Shown: positions 5,063-12,391 of the stretch, piece by piece | Layout of the letters: every line of letters begins with the position of its first letter | Position numbering within the stretch: the first letter of the stretch is position 1 | From: Robiginitomaculum sp. | GTDB lineage: Bacteria > Pseudomonadota > Alphaproteobacteria > Caulobacterales > Maricaulaceae | Direction: 5' to 3' | NCBI GenBank assembly: GCA_027071965.1 | Contig: JALSYJ010000172.1 | Location: forward strand, 1-12,391 | Length of the DNA stretch: 12,391 bases | Made by a program: the position numbers and the translations under genes | Notes under the pieces: model-generated | What the model saw: only the letters and a program-made list of their open reading frames with translations | Told to the model about the DNA's origin: nothing | Database searches by the model: none

Positions 5063-7492
5063 CTAAAACCTAGTTGTTTGGGAGAATCGGAAAGTCCTCA
5101 CGTCATCATATACTTCTTGACGTAATATTTGTGAGAAGTCAAAGCGAACCGGGCCAAAGGGGGAATCCCAAAATACACTTACCCCGGCAGATACTCGTAA
5201 TGCTAGATCATCACGAACGGCAAATCTGGTAGTATCAGCGACAATTTTGTCGTTTTCATCAAGCAGTCCCAGCGTGCCAAACTCAGTAAAAAAAGCACCC
5301 TTAATTCCATATTCGTCCGGAAGACCGACAGGAAAGGCCAGTTCAACAGAGCCAATAGCATATGCCTTGCCACCCAAAGCATCACGCCTGACCTCTGTAG
5401 TGCCACCGTTTCCATCGTCGACAAACTCAACGATACGAGGCCCGATACCTGCTATATCAAACCCTCTAAAGGAAAGCCCGCCCTTGAAAAAGCGATCATT
5501 AATCCGAATATCAGCTCCTCCCCATCCGGTAATATATCCAGCATCAATATGGGCGCTTAAAATAAAATCCTTGATCAGACCACGATAAACATTTGCGCCA
5601 ACTCTGGTGCGAATAAATTTAACATCGCCACCAAAACCGGCAATATCCTGATCGAATGAAACATCAAATCCACGAGTGGGCTCAATTGGGTCATTCTTAC
5701 GATCCCATCTAACCGTAAATCCAAGCAAAGAAGTGATGCGAGAGCCAACCTGTGAACATATTTGCGCTGATGCCTGACAGGTGAAAACGAAATTACCATT
5801 GGCATCCACTACCGGGTTTCCGAACAGGTCTGTCTGCACCGCTTGCGGGGCCGTTATGGTGTCATTTCGCAAAGTATAGCGCAGGAACAAGGACGAATTT
5901 CCCGTTAATGGCAAGCCTAAACGCACACCACCGCCCATGGACTCAGACAAGAAACTAGCCTCTCTGATAAAGTCGGATCTAACATTGAACAAATCAAATC
6001 CCGCTGACATATTGCGGCCAAGAAAGCGAGGTTCTGTAAAGCGGATATCCACGCTTCTGCGGCGCACACTTGTTGACACGGCAAAGCGTAAAAATTGTCC
6101 CCGCCCTCTAAAGTTACGTTCAGAAATCGAAATATCCAAAAGAAAAGAATTCAAAGATGAAAAGCCAGCCCCAAAGGACAATTCACCGGTTGGCTGTTCT
6201 TCTACTTTTACCACCACAACTGCGCGGTCTGGTTTTGATCCTGGTTCCTCGGTCAACTCGACTTCCTTAAAAAAGCCAAGCCTTCTGATCAGGTTACGGG
6301 ATCGATCCAGCAAGGCACGATTAAAGGCATCTCCTTCAACCAACTGAACCTCTCGGCGAACGACATTGTCAAGGGTTCTGGTATTGCCTTCAATTCGCAC
6401 CCGCTCGATATAGACTCTGGGGCCTTCATTCACCATGAATTGAATGTCAACGGTTCGCTCTTCGCGGTTTCGCCGACGTTGAGGGCGAACTTCAACAAAC
6501 GCATAACCAGTGGCACCTGCTGCAAAGGTAAGACTGTCAACAGCGTTCTCAATCTGTTTGTTCCTGTATAAACTACCGGGTTTGATCGGCACCAATTGTT
6601 GCAAAATATCCGTATCCAGTGCGTCAAGCTCTGTCTTTACGGTCATTTCCCCAAACCGGTATTTCACTCCCTCATCCACAGTAAAGGTTATATAGAAGTT
6701 CTTTCGATCAGGCGTTAGTTCTGCAACAGACGAAACAACCCTGAAATCTGCATAGCCCTTATCGCCATAGAACTGACGCAATAATTCGCGATCATACTCC
6801 ATCCGGTCGGGGTCAAAATTATCATTAGAGGTCAGGAATTTCCACCAGCGTGATTCTTCGGTAGCCAATACCCGTCGCAAAGCCGAATCAGAAAAAATGA
6901 CATTGCCAACAAAATTGATCCTGCGAACATCAGTTACCGGCCCTTCTGTAACTTCAAAAATAAGGTCGACACGGTTTTGCGGTTGTTCAGCAATTTTAGG
7001 GGTAACAGTAGCTGCAAAACGACCAGACCTGCGGTATAGCTCAATAATTCGCTGCACGTCACTTTGCACCCGGGCCCTGGTGAAAATGGCTCGTGGCTGC
7101 GCCTGAACCTCCTCACGCAACTTATCTTCCTTTAATGCCCTATTTCCCTCAAAGATAACCCGGTTAATGATCGGATTTTCAACAACATTTACCACCAAGG
7201 CGCTATTAACCTCACGAATGGAAATGTCTGCGAACAGCCCGGTAGCGAATAAAGTCTTAAGTGATAAATCAATCAATTGCGGATCAAACGGATCGCCGGG
7301 GCCAAGCAGCAAATATGATTGAACAGTACCAGCTTCAAGACGCTGATTACCCTGAACCACCACTTGCCGAATGCGCGAAAGGGGATTTTCTGCCGACGCT
7401 GATGACACTTGTGCAAAGGAAGCAGAAGGATACAACACTGCCGAAAAACCAATGAGCAAAGTCACTAAAAACAATAAGCCGAAACGAGGCAT
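5063..7492 (-). CDS. bamA: Outer membrane protein assembly factor BamA
   Basis: BamA is the Omp85 core of the BAM complex that folds beta-barrel proteins into the outer membrane. The 809-aa product (E. coli 810) has a signal peptide ending near residue 27 (ASFA/Q). Five POTRA domains follow, from about 40 to 420; each begins with a strand such as IRQVVVQGN, INRVIFEGN, VRRINFVGN or IERVRIEGN. The C-terminal barrel runs from about 425 to the end. The Omp85 loop-6 RGF motif is at about 676-678 (LSFRGFDIAG), and the protein ends in Phe, as the insertion signal requires. I chose ATG 7492 because AGGGA lies 10 nt upstream; an in-frame TTG at 7501 would add three residues but overlaps the spacing of that site. 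Two Cys six residues apart lie in a predicted surface loop. The neighbours rseP and skp fit its role. Confidence 0.97.
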   Translation of the reverse strand: MPRFGLLFLVTLLIGFSAVLYPSASFAQVSSASAENPLSRIRQVVVQGNQRLEAGTVQSYLLLGPGDPFDPQLIDLSLKTLFATGLFADISIREVNSALVVNVVENPIINRVIFEGNRALKEDKLREEVQAQPRAIFTRARVQSDVQRIIELYRRSGRFAATVTPKIAEQPQNRVDLIFEVTEGPVTDVRRINFVGNVIFSDSALRRVLATEESRWWKFLTSNDNFDPDRMEYDRELLRQFYGDKGYADFRVVSSVAELTPDRKNFYITFTVDEGVKYRFGEMTVKTELDALDTDILQQLVPIKPGSLYRNKQIENAVDSLTFAAGATGYAFVEVRPQRRRNREERTVDIQFMVNEGPRVYIERVRIEGNTRTLDNVVRREVQLVEGDAFNRALLDRSRNLIRRLGFFKEVELTEEPGSKPDRAVVVVKVEEQPTGELSFGAGFSSLNSFLLDISISERNFRGRGQFLRFAVSTSVRRRSVDIRFTEPRFLGRNMSAGFDLFNVRSDFIREASFLSESMGGGVRLGLPLTGNSSLFLRYTLRNDTITAPQAVQTDLFGNPVVDANGNFVFTCQASAQICSQVGSRITSLLGFTVRWDRKNDPIEPTRGFDVSFDQDIAGFGGDVKFIRTRVGANVYRGLIKDFILSAHIDAGYITGWGGADIRINDRFFKGGLSFRGFDIAGIGPRIVEFVDDGNGGTTEVRRDALGGKAYAIGSVELAFPVGLPDEYGIKGAFFTEFGTLGLLDENDKIVADTTRFAVRDDLALRVSAGVSVFWDSPFGPVRFDFSQILRQEVYDDVRTFRFSQTTRF

Positions 7493-7502
7493 ATAATACA
7501 AA

Positions 7503-7507
7503 TCCCT
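7503..7507 (-). promoter_or_regulatory. Ribosome binding site deciding the bamA start
   Basis: AGGGA on the minus strand is 10 nt before ATG 7492 but only 1 nt before the alternative TTG at 7501. This supports the ATG. It lies in the 26-bp rseP-bamA spacer. Confidence 0.65.
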
Positions 7508-7518
7508 ATATATGTTTT

Positions 7519-8718
7519 TTAAGAAAACATTTGGGCCAAGAAATCAAACACGTTGAAATAGCGCAAGTCATTGAATGTGGCAAAGGCCAAAAGCCCAATT
7601 ACGGCAAAAAACCCGATTTTGTACCCAATTATCTGCAATTCCATGCTCAAAGGGCGCTTAAAAATCGCTTCATACGCGTAAAACACCAAATGACCGCCGT
7701 CAAGCATCGGCACCGGAGCCAGATTTATCAGGCCAATCGCCACCGATAACCCGCCAGCGAGCCAAATCAGTGAGATTATCCGTTGCCCCAGATTTCTATC
7801 ATCAATAACCTTGCTGTCAGAGCTACCGGTTCCAACTTTGCCGGAAATATAAAAAATGCGAAGTGGTCCGCCAAGCATTTCCGCCGAGCCTTTGCCGCGA
7901 AACAATCTTCCAACAAATGCAATCTGATCACCAATAACCTGTCTGGTTATGACTGTGCCTTCGATAACGGCCCCGACTGGGCTAAATTTCTTGGTATAAA
8001 CCTCATCTGATGGGCCCAGACCCAAAAAACCTGTTTGGGACATTTTGCCAAAGATATCTTCACGCTCGGCAGCATCCGGGGTTGCAGTAAGAAGGACTTC
8101 CTCTCCATTTCTATCAATAATGAAATCAATAGGATCATTGGCGCTAATGGCAACGATTGAGGCAAATCTTCTAAATGTTTGTAATTCCTCCCCATTGGCG
8201 CTCTTAATCACATCTCCGGGCATAAAGCCTGCCCGTTCGGCAGCGCTTTGTGGTACTACGGCCCCGACAATCGCGCTGCGCTGTGACACCCCGAATATGG
8301 ACAAAAAGATTGAAAATACAAAAATTGCAAAAATAAAATTCATCAATGGCCCGGAAACAGTAACTGCGGCTCTGCGCCATACGGGCATTAAGTGAAAAAT
8401 GCCCCTGGCCGCTTCCACGGTGTTAGGCTTGTTTTCCCGCATCTGACGAGAGGTTTCTTCATCAGGTTGGCTTGTTGCTCCGGAATCTCCTGCGAATTTC
8501 ACATACCCACCAAGCGGAAGGCTTGATACCTGCCATTTTGTTCCGTGCCTGTCAGTGCGCTGCAGCAATGGCCGACCGAAACCAATTGAAAACACCTCGA
8601 CCTTAAACCCAAGCCATCTTGCTACCAGAAAATGGCCCATTTCATGTACGAACACAATAAGTGTGAACACAAACAAAAAAGAGAAAATAGAAGCAATACC
8701 AAAAATAATTGTATCCAT
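7519..8718 (-). CDS. rseP: Site-2 zinc metalloprotease RseP (MmpA type)
   Basis: An inner-membrane S2P protease that cleaves transmembrane segments. E. coli RseP releases sigma-E from RseA, and the Caulobacter homologue MmpA processes PodJ; the substrate here is unknown. Seen: the zinc motif HEMGH at residues 25-29 in the first membrane helix, GYVKFAGD at 70-76, a hydrophobic helix at about 122-142, and one PDZ domain at about 150-213 (AAERAGFMPGDVI with ANGEEL). The second active-site motif NLAPVPMLDGGH places the zinc-ligand Asp at about 340, and a last helix lies near 365-382. At 399 aa it is shorter than E. coli RseP (450, two PDZ domains) and fits the alphaproteobacterial form. ATG 8718 has AGGGA 8 nt upstream. 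It follows dxr after 17 bp and precedes bamA. Confidence 0.95.
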   Translation of the reverse strand: MDTIIFGIASIFSFLFVFTLIVFVHEMGHFLVARWLGFKVEVFSIGFGRPLLQRTDRHGTKWQVSSLPLGGYVKFAGDSGATSQPDEETSRQMRENKPNTVEAARGIFHLMPVWRRAAVTVSGPLMNFIFAIFVFSIFLSIFGVSQRSAIVGAVVPQSAAERAGFMPGDVIKSANGEELQTFRRFASIVAISANDPIDFIIDRNGEEVLLTATPDAAEREDIFGKMSQTGFLGLGPSDEVYTKKFSPVGAVIEGTVITRQVIGDQIAFVGRLFRGKGSAEMLGGPLRIFYISGKVGTGSSDSKVIDDRNLGQRIISLIWLAGGLSVAIGLINLAPVPMLDGGHLVFYAYEAIFKRPLSMELQIIGYKIGFFAVIGLLAFATFNDLRYFNVFDFLAQMFS

Positions 8719-8735
8719 AACGGATTTCCCTTTTA

Positions 8736-9941
8736 TTACCCCTGCAGGCGCTGTGCGCTTTGCAGCGCAACAGAGCGTGCCATTTTATCAATTTCAAAAA
8801 CCTGCTCAAAAGATTGGGGTTCTCCACGCCATGGATCAGATTCAGAAGTCTTTGAATTCATAACTGTTGATATAAGCTCTGCTATTTGCCCAAACCCCAG
8901 ATTGCCTTGCAAAAAGAGAGCCACAGCCACCTCATTTGCAGCATTTAGTGCATTGCAGGAATTGCCGCCTGCTGCCATTGCGTGTTTTGCCAAATTCAAT
9001 GCAGGAAAACGCCTGTCATCAGGGGGTTCAAAGTCAAGTCTGGATAGTTCTGACAGGCACAAGGACTTAACAGATGTGGCAATTCTGTTTGGCCATGCCC
9101 ACGCATGGGCAATGGGAACACGCATGTCAGGAGCCCCTAATTGGGCCAATAACGAGCCGTCTTTATACTGAACCAAACCGTGCACCACCGATTGAGGATG
9201 AACCAAAACATCTATTTGCGATGGACTTACGTCAAAAAGATGGCGAGCCTCAATAATTTCCAGCCCCTTATTCATCAAACTTGCTGAGTCCACAGAAATC
9301 TTGGAGCCCATCGCCCATACTGGATGCGCAATTGCCTGCGCAGGTGTAGCCTTTTTGATCTGCTCAAAGTTCCATGACAGGAACGGGCCGCCGGATGCTG
9401 TCAGGATTATTTTTTCCACCATATTGGATTGGGCAGGGTCAAATACCTGAAATATTGCATTATGCTCTGAGTCCACGGGCAAAAGGGTCGTGCCATTTTT
9501 GGCGCAAATGCTCATAAGCAAAGAGCCGCTGCAAACCAGAGCTTCCTTGTTGGCCAGAGCCAAAATACATCCGCGCTTTGCCGCCTCCAGCACTGATGGC
9601 AGTCCTGCAGCACCGGTGATTGCGGCCATGACCCAGTGGGCATCACAGGCAGCAGCAGTCATTAACGCATCAGGGCCAATACCAATTTGTGTATCAAGCC
9701 CTGCAATTGCCTCGCGCAGATCGTTTTCAAATTGCCCATCGGCCAGTGCGATAAATTCTGGATGAAATTCGTGAACCAGTTTTGCCAGCTTTTTCCAATT
9801 GCTGTTTGCAGTAAGGGCTTTCACTTTTATTGAATCAGAGCCGTTTTTGGCTCTTTGCTCTCGGATAATATCAAGAGTGGCGTCACCTATTGAGCCGGTC
9901 GCACCCAAAACAGTAATGGTTTTTACTGATGAATTTTCCAT
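8736..9941 (-). CDS. dxr: 1-deoxy-D-xylulose 5-phosphate reductoisomerase
   Basis: DXR converts DXP to MEP with NADPH, the first committed step of the non-mevalonate isoprenoid pathway. The 401-aa product (E. coli 398) shows the NADPH motif GATGSIG at residues 13-19, ALANKEALV near 128-136, VDSEHNA with metal ligands Asp157 and Glu159, and TASGGPF. It also has HPVWAMGSK, which includes the active-site loop Trp, and MNKGLE with metal ligand Glu228. I chose ATG 9941, 2 bp after the cdsA stop. An in-frame TTG at 9959 would extend it by six residues into cdsA without family support. Only a weak, very close AGGA precedes the ATG, so translation is probably coupled to cdsA. Its product pathway feeds uppS, two genes upstream. 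Confidence 0.97.
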   Translation of the reverse strand: MENSSVKTITVLGATGSIGDATLDIIREQRAKNGSDSIKVKALTANSNWKKLAKLVHEFHPEFIALADGQFENDLREAIAGLDTQIGIGPDALMTAAACDAHWVMAAITGAAGLPSVLEAAKRGCILALANKEALVCSGSLLMSICAKNGTTLLPVDSEHNAIFQVFDPAQSNMVEKIILTASGGPFLSWNFEQIKKATPAQAIAHPVWAMGSKISVDSASLMNKGLEIIEARHLFDVSPSQIDVLVHPQSVVHGLVQYKDGSLLAQLGAPDMRVPIAHAWAWPNRIATSVKSLCLSELSRLDFEPPDDRRFPALNLAKHAMAAGGNSCNALNAANEVAVALFLQGNLGFGQIAELISTVMNSKTSESDPWRGEPQSFEQVFEIDKMARSVALQSAQRLQG

Positions 9942-9943
9942 TC

Positions 9944-10765
9944 CTAAAAAGAGCCCCAAACACCTGGAAATTCATATATCAGCGCTGAACACACCAACAC
10001 CGATGCCAAAAAAGCATCCATTCTGTCAATTACACCGCCATGACCAGGAATAGTGTCACCGGTATCCTTTACTCCAAAATGACGTTTCATTCTTGAAATA
10101 AGCAAATCCCCTCCGGATGCGACAATAGTCAACACAAATGCGAGCCCGCCAAAGTTAATTGGCGAGTTTCCAAATAAAATCGCAAGTGCCACACCTGATA
10201 TTGTACCCAAAGCAACGCCACCAAAAAAACCTGACCAGGTTTTATTCGGGCTTATTTCCGGCCATAATTTGGGGCCTCGTATCATGCTTCCAAGCAGATA
10301 GGCCCCAGAATCCGCAGCCCATACAACCACAAAGATAAATAAAACCAGTGCCAACCCGCCTGATTGATCGCGTAATAAAATCAATAATAACAAGGGCAAA
10401 AGAATGTATAACAGCCCAAACCCTGATCTCCACGCACTCCCGCGCCGTGCCCGCTCCAGACAATTAATAACTACGAATGAGAACAGTAATATCCCAGCCA
10501 TAGTAATCTGCCCGATAGCAACAAATGTCAGGGTAAAAGTTAAAGCCGCACCGTTTAATATATCCGGCAATATGCCGCCTTTGGGATCAGATATATTTTT
10601 CCATTCCAACAACATAGCAAGCCCAAACAGCCAGGAAACTATTATAAACAACAGCCCGCCCTGAAACACCGCTGCCAGGGCAATAACCACCAAAACCACG
10701 GCAGATATTACACGCACAACAAAGCTCTTGCTTTGAAATGGTCGAAACAAACCGCCTGGTTTCAT
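9944..10765 (-). CDS. cdsA: Phosphatidate cytidylyltransferase (CDP-diacylglycerol synthase)
   Basis: CdsA makes CDP-diacylglycerol from phosphatidic acid and CTP, the branch point of phospholipid synthesis, in the inner membrane. The 273-aa protein is highly hydrophobic with about eight likely membrane helices. Its C-terminal signature at about residues 224-250 (SRMKRHFGVKD then GHGGVIDRMD) matches the complete CDS family pattern, including the metal- and substrate-binding Asp residues. ATG 10765 overlaps the uppS stop as ATGA (4 bp), a classic sign of coupled translation. dxr starts 2 bp after its stop. The uppS-cdsA-dxr order is widespread in bacteria. Confidence 0.97.
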   Translation of the reverse strand: MKPGGLFRPFQSKSFVVRVISAVVLVVIALAAVFQGGLLFIIVSWLFGLAMLLEWKNISDPKGGILPDILNGAALTFTLTFVAIGQITMAGILLFSFVVINCLERARRGSAWRSGFGLLYILLPLLLLILLRDQSGGLALVLFIFVVVWAADSGAYLLGSMIRGPKLWPEISPNKTWSGFFGGVALGTISGVALAILFGNSPINFGGLAFVLTIVASGGDLLISRMKRHFGVKDTGDTIPGHGGVIDRMDAFLASVLVCSALIYEFPGVWGSF

Positions 10766-11496
10766 AGCTCAACCCCGCCTAGTCTTCGCTTTCGCTGACT
10801 GTAAACCGTAAGGGCTGCATCATAATCAGCAGGCGTAAAATCCGGCCACAGGACATCAGTAAGAACAAATTCAGCATAGGCGCTTTGCCAGAGCAGAAAA
10901 TTGCTTAAACGATTTTCCCCGCTGGTACGAATGATCAAATCAGGATCAGGTTGCCCTTTAGTATCAAGAAAACTTGCAATGGTTTTTTCTGTTATGGCAT
11001 CAATTTGTATGGAGCCATTGGCCACCTGACTGCAAATATTTTGCACCATGCGAATGATTTCATCTCGTCCGCCATAATTAAAGGCAATATTTAAGTTCAA
11101 TCCTGAGTTTAATCTGGTCTTGCTTTCTACATCTTGCAGAATTTCGCTGATGTCCTGTGGTAAATTGTTTTTGTTCCCCAAAACTTTAACGCAAACCTTT
11201 TCATTGTGCAGTCTGTCCAGATCACGGTGTACAAAGGATTTTAACAGAGCAAAAAGCGCCTGTATTTCTTCTTCTGGACGCTTCCAGTTTTCAGTAGAAA
11301 AACTATATAGTGTAAGGTGCCTAGTTCCACTTTTGGCTGCGTGGGAAACAATTTTGCGCACAGTATCAACACCGGCCTGATGACCAAATACCCGGGACTT
11401 GCCTCTGGCCTGCGCCCAACGGCCATTGCCATCCATGACAATAGCAACATGGCCGGGGGCTTTTTGCGAAGTCGTCGGTGAATTGTTTTTAGACAC
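10762..11496 (-). CDS. uppS: Undecaprenyl diphosphate synthase (cis-prenyltransferase)
   Basis: UppS condenses isopentenyl diphosphate onto farnesyl diphosphate to make the C55 carrier lipid for peptidoglycan and O-antigen assembly. Seen: HVAIVMDGNGRWA with the catalytic Asp22 (E. coli Asp26), GHQAGVDTVR, LYSFSTENWKRP, FNYGGRDEI, and the C-terminal RTSGE...LWQSAYAEFVLTDVLWPDF. I set the start at GTG 11496 (244 aa, a normal length). It has AGG 9 nt upstream and begins 4 bp after the frr stop. The open frame continues upstream to 11589, but that would overlap frr by 89 bp with a lysine-rich extension unlike the family. The stop overlaps the cdsA ATG. Confidence 0.96.
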   Translation of the reverse strand: MSKNNSPTTSQKAPGHVAIVMDGNGRWAQARGKSRVFGHQAGVDTVRKIVSHAAKSGTRHLTLYSFSTENWKRPEEEIQALFALLKSFVHRDLDRLHNEKVCVKVLGNKNNLPQDISEILQDVESKTRLNSGLNLNIAFNYGGRDEIIRMVQNICSQVANGSIQIDAITEKTIASFLDTKGQPDPDLIIRTSGENRLSNFLLWQSAYAEFVLTDVLWPDFTPADYDAALTVYSQRKRRLGGVEL

Positions 11497-11500
11497 CGGC

Positions 11501-12058
11501 TTAAACCTGCATAATCTCTTCTTCTTTTTGAGCAAGAAAATCAGATATTTTAGAGATTTCCGCATCGGTTGCAGATTGAACCTCATCACTTAAGCGCTTG
11601 TGCTCGTCTTCGCCTATTTCGCCGTTTTTTTCCATAGACTTTAATGTCTCCATACCATCACGACGAACATTGCGAACGGCGACTTTTGCTGTTTCGGCAA
11701 AACGACTGGCCAATTTAGCCATCTCAATTCTTCGCTCTTCATTCAATGGAGGAACCGGAATTCGGATATTCTGTCCATCTACAATAGGGTTCACCCCCAA
11801 ATCAGCATTACGTATTGCCCGTTCTACCGCCGCAACCAGTGTTTTGTCCCAAACGGAAACCGATAACATTCTTGATTCAGGCACGTTAACAGTTCCAACC
11901 TGATTGATAGGGGTTGGACTGCCATAGGCATCAACCATTACACTGTCCAGCATGGCCGCATGAGCGCGCCCGGTTCGCAGCCCGGAAAATTCATGTTTTA
12001 GTGCGTTCAGTGCGCCGTTCATTCGGCGCCGTAAATCCTCAATGTCATATTCAGCCAT
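11501..12058 (-). CDS. frr: Ribosome recycling factor
   Basis: RRF works with EF-G to split post-termination ribosomes. The 185-aa product has exactly the E. coli length. Seen: the helix-bundle start (DLRRRMNGALNALKHEFSGLRTGRA), the small beta domain at about residues 32-104 (YGSPTPINQVGTVNVPE, IRIPVPPLNEERR), and the returning helices with VRNVRRD carrying the conserved Arg132. ATG 12058 has AGGAG 7 nt upstream, the cleanest ribosome binding site in the window. It follows pyrH after 18 bp and precedes uppS by 4 bp, the standard pyrH-frr-uppS order. Confidence 0.98.
   Translation of the reverse strand: MAEYDIEDLRRRMNGALNALKHEFSGLRTGRAHAAMLDSVMVDAYGSPTPINQVGTVNVPESRMLSVSVWDKTLVAAVERAIRNADLGVNPIVDGQNIRIPVPPLNEERRIEMAKLASRFAETAKVAVRNVRRDGMETLKSMEKNGEIGEDEHKRLSDEVQSATDAEISKISDFLAQKEEEIMQV
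11506..11508 (-). promoter_or_regulatory. Weak ribosome binding site supporting the GTG start of uppS
   Basis: A minimal AGG 9 nt before GTG 11496 lies inside the last codons of frr. It is the only Shine-Dalgarno-like element near the family-consistent start, so uppS probably depends partly on ribosomes finishing frr. Confidence 0.4.
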
Positions 12059-12065
12059 TATAGCG

Positions 12066-12070
12066 CTCCT
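12066..12070 (-). promoter_or_regulatory. Ribosome binding site of frr
   Basis: AGGAG lies 7 nt before the frr ATG within the 18-bp pyrH-frr spacer. It is a consensus site and consistent with the high RRF expression cells need. Confidence 0.7.
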
Positions 12071-12076
12071 GTTGAA

Positions 12077-12391
12077 TTAAGCTTCACCAATTACCGTGCA
12101 AACACCAGACCCGGCCAGAACTTTCTGCAAATTACCGGGTCTTTGATTTGAGTATACAATTATCGGTATATTATTATCCCGCATCATTGCTACTGCAGAG
12201 GCGTCCATTACTCTTAGATTTTTTGCCAAAACCGTATCATAATCAAGATTGTCATATCGAACAGCATCGGGATTATGCTTGGGATCAGCAGAATACACAC
12301 CATCAACCTGAGTGCCCTTCAGCAAAGCATCACAAGCCATTTCTGCCGCGCGCAAAGCCGCCCCGGTGTCCGTGGTGAAAAAAGGATTTCC
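12077..12391 (-). CDS. pyrH: UMP kinase PyrH, C-terminal part (cut by window end)
   Basis: UMP kinase phosphorylates UMP to UDP in pyrimidine nucleotide synthesis and belongs to the amino-acid kinase fold. About 104 C-terminal residues are present of a usual 240, and the frame is open at the right edge. Seen: GNPFFTTDTGAALRAAEM, the phosphate-binding region, followed by KGTQVDGVYSADP (family KATKVDGVYTADP), KNLRVMDASA, and a GxCTVIGEA end. The TAA stop at 12077-12079 is 18 bp before frr. The rest of the gene, and probably rpsB-tsf with the main promoter, lies outside the window to the right. Confidence 0.96.
   Translation of the reverse strand, partial: GNPFFTTDTGAALRAAEMACDALLKGTQVDGVYSADPKHNPDAVRYDNLDYDTVLAKNLRVMDASAVAMMRDNNIPIIVYSNQRPGNLQKVLAGSGVCTVIGEA

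Noticed and set aside
5937..6347. 136-codon open frame on the + strand inside bamA
   Set aside because: It lies wholly antisense to the barrel/POTRA coding region of a clearly real gene. It has no recognisable domain and its composition is that of a shadow frame.
7493..7530. AT-rich TATATA upstream of bamA as a promoter
   Set aside because: The only -35-like hexamer (TTGGCC) is 21 bp away, and the region is simply AT-rich. No independent support.
8632..9171. 179-codon open frame on the + strand over the rseP-dxr junction
   Set aside because: It is antisense to two well-identified genes, resembles no family, and has no ribosome binding site. It is a chance open frame.
11497..11589. N-terminal extension of uppS with a lysine-rich stretch
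   Set aside because: It overlaps frr by 89 bp. The sequence is the shifted reading of the frr 3' end, and a GTG at 11496 gives the normal family length.
1..12391. Search for a mobile, defence, phage or otherwise undescribed system
   Set aside because: Every stretch is accounted for by conserved envelope, translation or nucleotide genes with at most 64 bp between them. No repeats, atypical genes or unknown proteins were found.

Overview
The window is a stretch of alphaproteobacterial chromosome with fairly low GC (mid-40s % by eye, not computed). The assignment rests on gene order and content: pyrH-frr-uppS-cdsA-dxr-rseP-bamA-skp-lpxD-lpxA-lpxI-lpxB. LpxI, the LpxH replacement typical of Alphaproteobacteria, is present, and the RseP (399 aa, apparently one PDZ domain) is short. 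The genus cannot be named from the sequence. No mobile element, CRISPR array, tRNA, rRNA or phage gene was seen.

Layout. Positions 2-538 (+ strand) hold the 3' part of mazG, a nucleotide pyrophosphohydrolase gene cut by the left edge. It converges on lpxB with only 3 bp between the stop codons. From 542 to the right edge everything reads leftwards (- strand) as one very tightly packed block of twelve genes. In transcription order these are pyrH (UMP kinase, 3' part only), frr (ribosome recycling), uppS (undecaprenyl diphosphate synthase), cdsA (CDP-diacylglycerol synthase), dxr (first committed MEP-pathway enzyme), rseP (site-2 protease), bamA (outer-membrane protein insertase), skp (periplasmic chaperone), lpxD, lpxA, lpxI and lpxB (lipid A synthesis). 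Gaps run from overlaps (ATGA at uppS/cdsA) to 26 bp. The one exception is the 64-bp lpxD-lpxA spacer. There is no gene-free stretch above 300 bp.

The block builds the cell envelope. dxr supplies isoprenoid precursors to uppS, which makes the carrier lipid for peptidoglycan and O-antigen. cdsA feeds phospholipid synthesis. BamA and Skp deliver and insert outer-membrane proteins. LpxA, LpxD, LpxI and LpxB make the lipid A disaccharide. pyrH and frr link it to nucleotide supply and translation. Transcription probably starts to the right of the window, upstream of pyrH.

The main departure from the usual arrangement is that fabZ, normally between lpxD and lpxA, is absent. The short spacer there carries an extended -10-like promoter motif and a strong ribosome binding site for lpxA. 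Smaller points are a Ser at the LpxA acyl-chain ruler position, an LpxB with several altered family motifs, and homopolymer tracts in lpxB. I found no convincing undescribed system; this is mostly an ordinary core-genome region.
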